From assembly GCA_046331665.1 (NCBI GenBank), contig JAXLQK010000030.1, positions 10,336 to 74,335 on the forward strand: a DNA stretch of 64,000 nt, given 5' to 3'. Shown here piece after piece: positions 61,188 through 64,000 of this stretch. The notes beneath the pieces are model-generated. The model was not told where the DNA came from. It ran no database searches and worked only from the letters and a program-made list of their open reading frames with translations. This stretch comes from CAWBAT01 sp046331665. GTDB taxonomy: Bacteria; Acidobacteriota; Terriglobia; Versatilivoradales; Versatilivoraceae. A program made the translations under genes and the position numbers. How positions within the stretch are numbered: position 1 is the stretch's first letter; every line of letters begins with the position of its first letter.

Positions 61188-62013
61188 GCCGACCCACTGA
61201 CCTGGAACTGCAGATTGAAGCCAAATTGGCTTCTGCTGGAGTAGCGGAAGCAGGCGCAGAGGCCCAACATATTCTCGCCGGCGCGGCCAATCCATCTCAG
61301 GCTTTGGAGTGGGCCACCCGGCGCGCAGAAGGGGTGCCTCTGGCCTATTTGACGGGCCGCCAAAAATTCATGGGGTATGAACTGCTGGCTGAACCCGGGT
61401 CGCTTGTGCCGCGGGAGGAAACCGAACTCCTTGGACGCACGGCCCTTGCCGCCCTTCGTCAGGAGCAAAAAACCGGCCTTCGCCTGATCGATATGTGTTG
61501 CGGCAGCGGTAATCTGGCCTGCGCCCTGGCGCTGTCTCTGCCTGAAAGCCGGATCTGGGCGGCTGACCTGACCGATTCGTGTATTGCTCTCGCCCGGCGA
61601 AATGTGGCTTTTCATGGGCTCGATGCACGCCTCGAAGTTCTACAAGGAGACCTTTTTGCTCCCTTGGAAGGCAAAGGGCTGGAGGCGTCGATCGACGCAG
61701 TCATTTGCAATCCTCCTTATATCTCTGCCAGCAAACTCGCCGGCGACCGGGCGGAGTTGCTGAAGCATGAACCGCGTGAGGCCTTCGATGGCGGACCCTA
61801 TGGAATTTCCATCCACCAGCGTGTCATTTCGGGAGGCCGCTCGCTTTTTGCGACCGGGCGGGCTCCTCCTTTGTGAATTCGGGCTCGGGCAGGAACGACA
61901 AGTGAAAGCTCTGGTCGACCGTACCCAAACTCTACGAAGGGCTCGAATTTTTCTCCAACGAGGCAGGAGCCCCTCGCGTTTTCAAGACCGTCAGAAAACA
62001 GCCTCAGAGCTAA
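61184..62013 (+). pseudogene. PrmC/HemK-like N5-glutamine methyltransferase, two frameshifts
   Basis: The first frame (to 61876) holds an N-terminal helical domain (RRAEGVPLAYLTGRQKFMGY), the motif I region RLIDMCCGSGNLACALAL and the catalytic-type NPPY (VICNPPYISASKLAGDRAEL). The match then moves to another frame (AARFLRPGGLLLCEFGLGQE) and to a third (YEGLEFFSNEAGAPRVFKTV), ending with TAA at 62011-62013. Two indels, near 61835 and 61925, restore a full-length PrmC. PrmC methylates the glutamine of release-factor GGQ motifs, but the overlap with an acid ligase is unusual for a housekeeping copy. Confidence 0.72.
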
Positions 62014-62225
62014 TCAAGAAGTGCAAGATTTCGATTTGCCTGGGCTTGTGTCAAATGGGACGGCACTTCCCATCCATCAGGGTTTTCCTTTCCTTCAGAT
62101 GACGGTGAGTCACTTTGATTTCTTGACTCCGCCAATTTTCCAACTGCATAGAAAACGTTGAACCGTTCAAATTTCTATTCCGTGGACAGCGGTCCGAGCG
62201 ATGAACGCTCGTTGTCAACCTGAAG
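62014..62225. other. Short intergenic stretch
   Basis: About 210 bases between the PrmC-like gene and the CRTAC1 relic. No gene, repeat or terminator was recognised. Confidence 0.3.
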
Positions 62226-62475
62226 AGAATATTGCTCCCTATGGTGACTGCGATATTCCAGAAGTTCCCGGCAGTGGGGGTCAAAGTGTATTAATTACGC
62301 TAACGAGGGCAATTGGGACCTTTATCTGGTGAACGGATCCACTACACAAGATTTCCATAACTTCAGAAACGCGAGGGAAGGAGATTGAAAGGGGCGGCAG
62401 ATTTCCTCCATCGCCAAAATGGCGATGGCGCGTTTGCGGAGTGACAGACCGGACAGGAGTGACTGACCGTGAATC
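62226..62475 (+). pseudogene. Relic of a CRTAC1-like FG-GAP gene
   Basis: Frame pieces read NYANEGNWDLYLVNGSTTQD, matching FDYDNDGFLDLYFVNGSTIQ of the intact 57156 gene. Then, after a frame change, QNGDGAFAE and VTDRTGVTD give the FG-GAP blade signature. Stops and shifts lie between. It is a heavily decayed copy of a CRTAC1-type gene. Confidence 0.6.
62408..62428. repeat. Perfect 9-bp stem hairpin with 3-base loop
   Basis: CCATCGCCA-AAA-TGGCGATGG. It lies in the CRTAC1 relic, where the coding text for NGDG repeats favours such dyads, so it may have no function. Confidence 0.55.
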
Positions 62476-62691
62476 CAGTGCGATTCATTGGCTTGGATAC
62501 TGGGTGAATACCCGCTATAGAGGGGTGATTTGCTCAGCAACGTTATCAGTACCTGTCTCTCAACATGCTGAATTCGCTGGAGATCCGTATTTGGCGGGAT
62601 ACATGCCTTCTTGAAAAAGTTATTCACTTGGCTTTCGCTCAATAGTTCTCAAAGCTATATAGCTCTCTCCCAATTTATTTCTGTCTGAGAA
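62476..62691. other. Intergenic stretch between two relics
   Basis: About 215 bases with no coherent coding pattern. A 106-codon minus-strand frame (62322-62642) has no domain and overlaps the CRTAC1 relic, so it is not called. Confidence 0.3.
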
Positions 62692-63078
62692 GTGGGAGCA
62701 AAAATAGGGACAGTCCATTCCGCTTGCCGGTCACCACTGGAGGTGACCATGATTCCCAATCCCCCCATCCATCCATATTCCAGCTCTGTGGTGGCGCTGC
62801 AAGCTTCGACGGGTAAAGTCAGGTGGGCCTTCCAAACCGTTCACCACGACTTATTTGGTTATGATGCTCCGGCGCAGCCGACACTGATCACAGTCCGAAG
62901 AGGTGAAGCGGAAGTGCCCGCGGTTGCCCAAGCCACGAAAAAGGTAAACTCGTTTATCCTGGATAGAGAAACGGGCGCGCCTCTCTTCCCTGTGGAAGAA
63001 CGCATAGTTCGCGCATCTGATGTGCCTGAGGAAGAGGCGTCTCCGATGGGGAGGCGAAGTAGTCTTCGCTTTCAATAA
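62692..63078 (+). pseudogene. Fragment of a PQQ-dependent dehydrogenase
   Basis: The 128-codon frame contains SSVVALQASTGKVRWAFQTV, then HHDLFGYDAPAQPTLITV and VNSFILDRETGAPLFPVEER. These are the blade motifs of membrane or periplasmic quinoprotein glucose-type dehydrogenases, which normally have 500-700 residues. Both ends are missing. It is a relic. Confidence 0.75.
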
Positions 63079-63118
63079 CTCTGAGGATAACTTAAGCGCT
63101 CCGCAGCAGGAGGTGCAC

Positions 63119-64000
63119 ATGAATGCAAATGAGCACATTTTAGGAAATTATTCCCGAGTGACCTGCAAACGGCTCAGGAGTGTCTCAAAGGCCAAAACCC
63201 GTACTCGTTTGGTTCAAGCCTTGGTCCTCGTGACATTGAGCTCGGTAAACTGGCTGTTCCGGAATTCTGCCCAAGCTCAGACGCTTGTATCGAAAGCCTC
63301 AGTCGAACAATCCAGTGCTACTGTGCTTAGCGGATCGGACTGGAGACTCGGATCGTTCCCGATCGATCAAGGGGAACAACACAATGTGTTTCTAGAAAAC
63401 TTCGATGACAGTCGTTTCACGATAATTACCGTCCCAGGAGAAGTCCAGCTACAACTCGGGTACCAGGGAATGGATCTCTATTATCAAACCAAGGATCTGG
63501 CCTTTATCAATGAAAAGGAGTGGTGGTATCGGAAACGGTTCACGGTTCCCAGCGGAGATGCTGGCAAATTGATGCGGTTGCAGTTTGATGGAGTGGATTA
63601 CTTTGCCAGCGTGTGGCTAAACGGGAAGAAACTGGGAGATCATGAAGGCTGTTTTGTTCCTTTCTCATTCGATGTGAGTTCGCACCTTAACTACGGATCT
63701 GAGAATTTGCTGGCCGTGAAGGTCACCTGCCCGTGGCTCCCCAAAGGCAGAAGCTTTCTGGAATATATGAAGGGCGAATGGATGATGAATGACCTCAGTG
63801 GTATTCGGTTCCCTTCTGCTCCCTACATAGCCGGCCCACGCTATGCAAACACACCCGCCTACGGGAATGCTACCTTTCCAATGGGACTGTGGCGGGACGT
63901 GAAGTTGGTAGCCTCCGGCTCAATAGTAATCGAGGATCTCTTTGTCCGCACACGCTCGCTTAATACAGATGGGAGCGCCACGCTGGCCATTTCCGGGATC
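63119..64000 (+). CDS. GH2-type glycosidase (beta-mannosidase/glucuronidase-like), 5' part
   Basis: Starts at ATG 63119 with AGGAGG five bases upstream and is open to the window end (294 codons). The N-terminus has a basic stretch, a signal segment (LVQALVLVTLSSVNWLFRNS, cleavage near AQAQT), then a GH2 sugar-binding domain: WWYRKRFTVPSGDAGKLMRL, then FDGVDYFASVWLNGKKLGDH and FVPFSFDVSSHLNYGSENLL. The catalytic part lies beyond the window. It would act on plant or microbial beta-linked polysaccharides outside the cytosol. Confidence 0.85.
   Translation, partial: MNANEHILGNYSRVTCKRLRSVSKAKTRTRLVQALVLVTLSSVNWLFRNSAQAQTLVSKASVEQSSATVLSGSDWRLGSFPIDQGEQHNVFLENFDDSRFTIITVPGEVQLQLGYQGMDLYYQTKDLAFINEKEWWYRKRFTVPSGDAGKLMRLQFDGVDYFASVWLNGKKLGDHEGCFVPFSFDVSSHLNYGSENLLAVKVTCPWLPKGRSFLEYMKGEWMMNDLSGIRFPSAPYIAGPRYANTPAYGNATFPMGLWRDVKLVASGSIVIEDLFVRTRSLNTDGSATLAISGI

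Noticed and set aside
62322..62642. 106-codon minus-strand frame near the CRTAC1 relic
   Set aside because: It overlaps the sense-strand FG-GAP motifs and has no domain of its own.

Overview
The window looks like chromosomal DNA of a soil-type Acidobacteriota (a relative of the Solibacter/Bryobacter or Blastocatellia groups; by-eye inference, no marker gene is present). The reasons are a DUF1501 plus DUF1549/DUF1553 plus pre-peptidase C-terminal cassette, several FG-GAP/ASPIC-UnbV (CRTAC1-like) secreted proteins with TPR partners, an RHS protein with the N-terminal style common in that phylum, and many large secreted glycan-active proteins. No tRNA, rRNA, CRISPR array or replication origin was seen.

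Layout. 1-4.3 kb (minus): a three-gene unit of a tiny YIDPGSGSY membrane protein, a kinase-like/methyltransferase fusion and a membrane sulfatase-fold enzyme. 4.7-11.1 kb (minus): PPC protein, DUF1501 protein, and a DUF1549/1553 protein with a frameshifted signal peptide; a MITE-like repeat sits directly before the DUF1501 gene. 11.4-12.4 kb: 2-hydroxyacid dehydrogenase. 12.6-15.3 kb (minus): Cpx-like Spy/CpxP protein, response regulator and histidine kinase. 15.6-30.9 kb (plus): an L-rhamnose module with HpcH/HpaI aldolase, GH78 alpha-L-rhamnosidase, a small membrane protein and a GT-C type membrane protein, rhamnose isomerase, a fused ATPase-permease, a second permease, a Gfo/Idh oxidoreductase, a sugar-binding lipoprotein and bifunctional RhaD. 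Several of these genes carry indels.

31-34 kb: a secreted protein, then a graveyard of three mobile-element remnants (RAYT, IstB, IS3 transposase). 34.3-42.3 kb (minus): a surface/toxin-like operon of an FN3 protein, a small secreted protein, a 1,693-residue RHS protein ending in an HEEGH metallopeptidase-like domain, and a secreted beta-rich protein that starts one base after the RHS stop (candidate immunity). 42.9-45.5 kb (minus): secreted cupin, then Rieske protein and a cytochrome b fused to two cytochrome c domains. 46-59.4 kb (plus): six-hairpin glycosidase-like protein, TPR fragments, two related proteins of unknown function, and two FG-GAP/ASPIC proteins, one coupled to a TPR protein. 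59.5-62 kb: acyl-CoA synthetase overlapping a PrmC-like methyltransferase with indels. 62.2-63.1 kb: relics of a CRTAC1 gene and a PQQ dehydrogenase. 63.1 kb to the end: the start of a GH2-type glycosidase.

The most interesting items are the RHS/metallopeptidase operon with its candidate immunity partner, the kinase-like/methyltransferase/sulfatase triad, the pair of MITE copies with internal hairpins, and the fused rhamnose ABC transporter. Homopolymer-type indels are clustered at 22.6-28.5 kb, which points to sequence error or recent decay and limits the annotation there.
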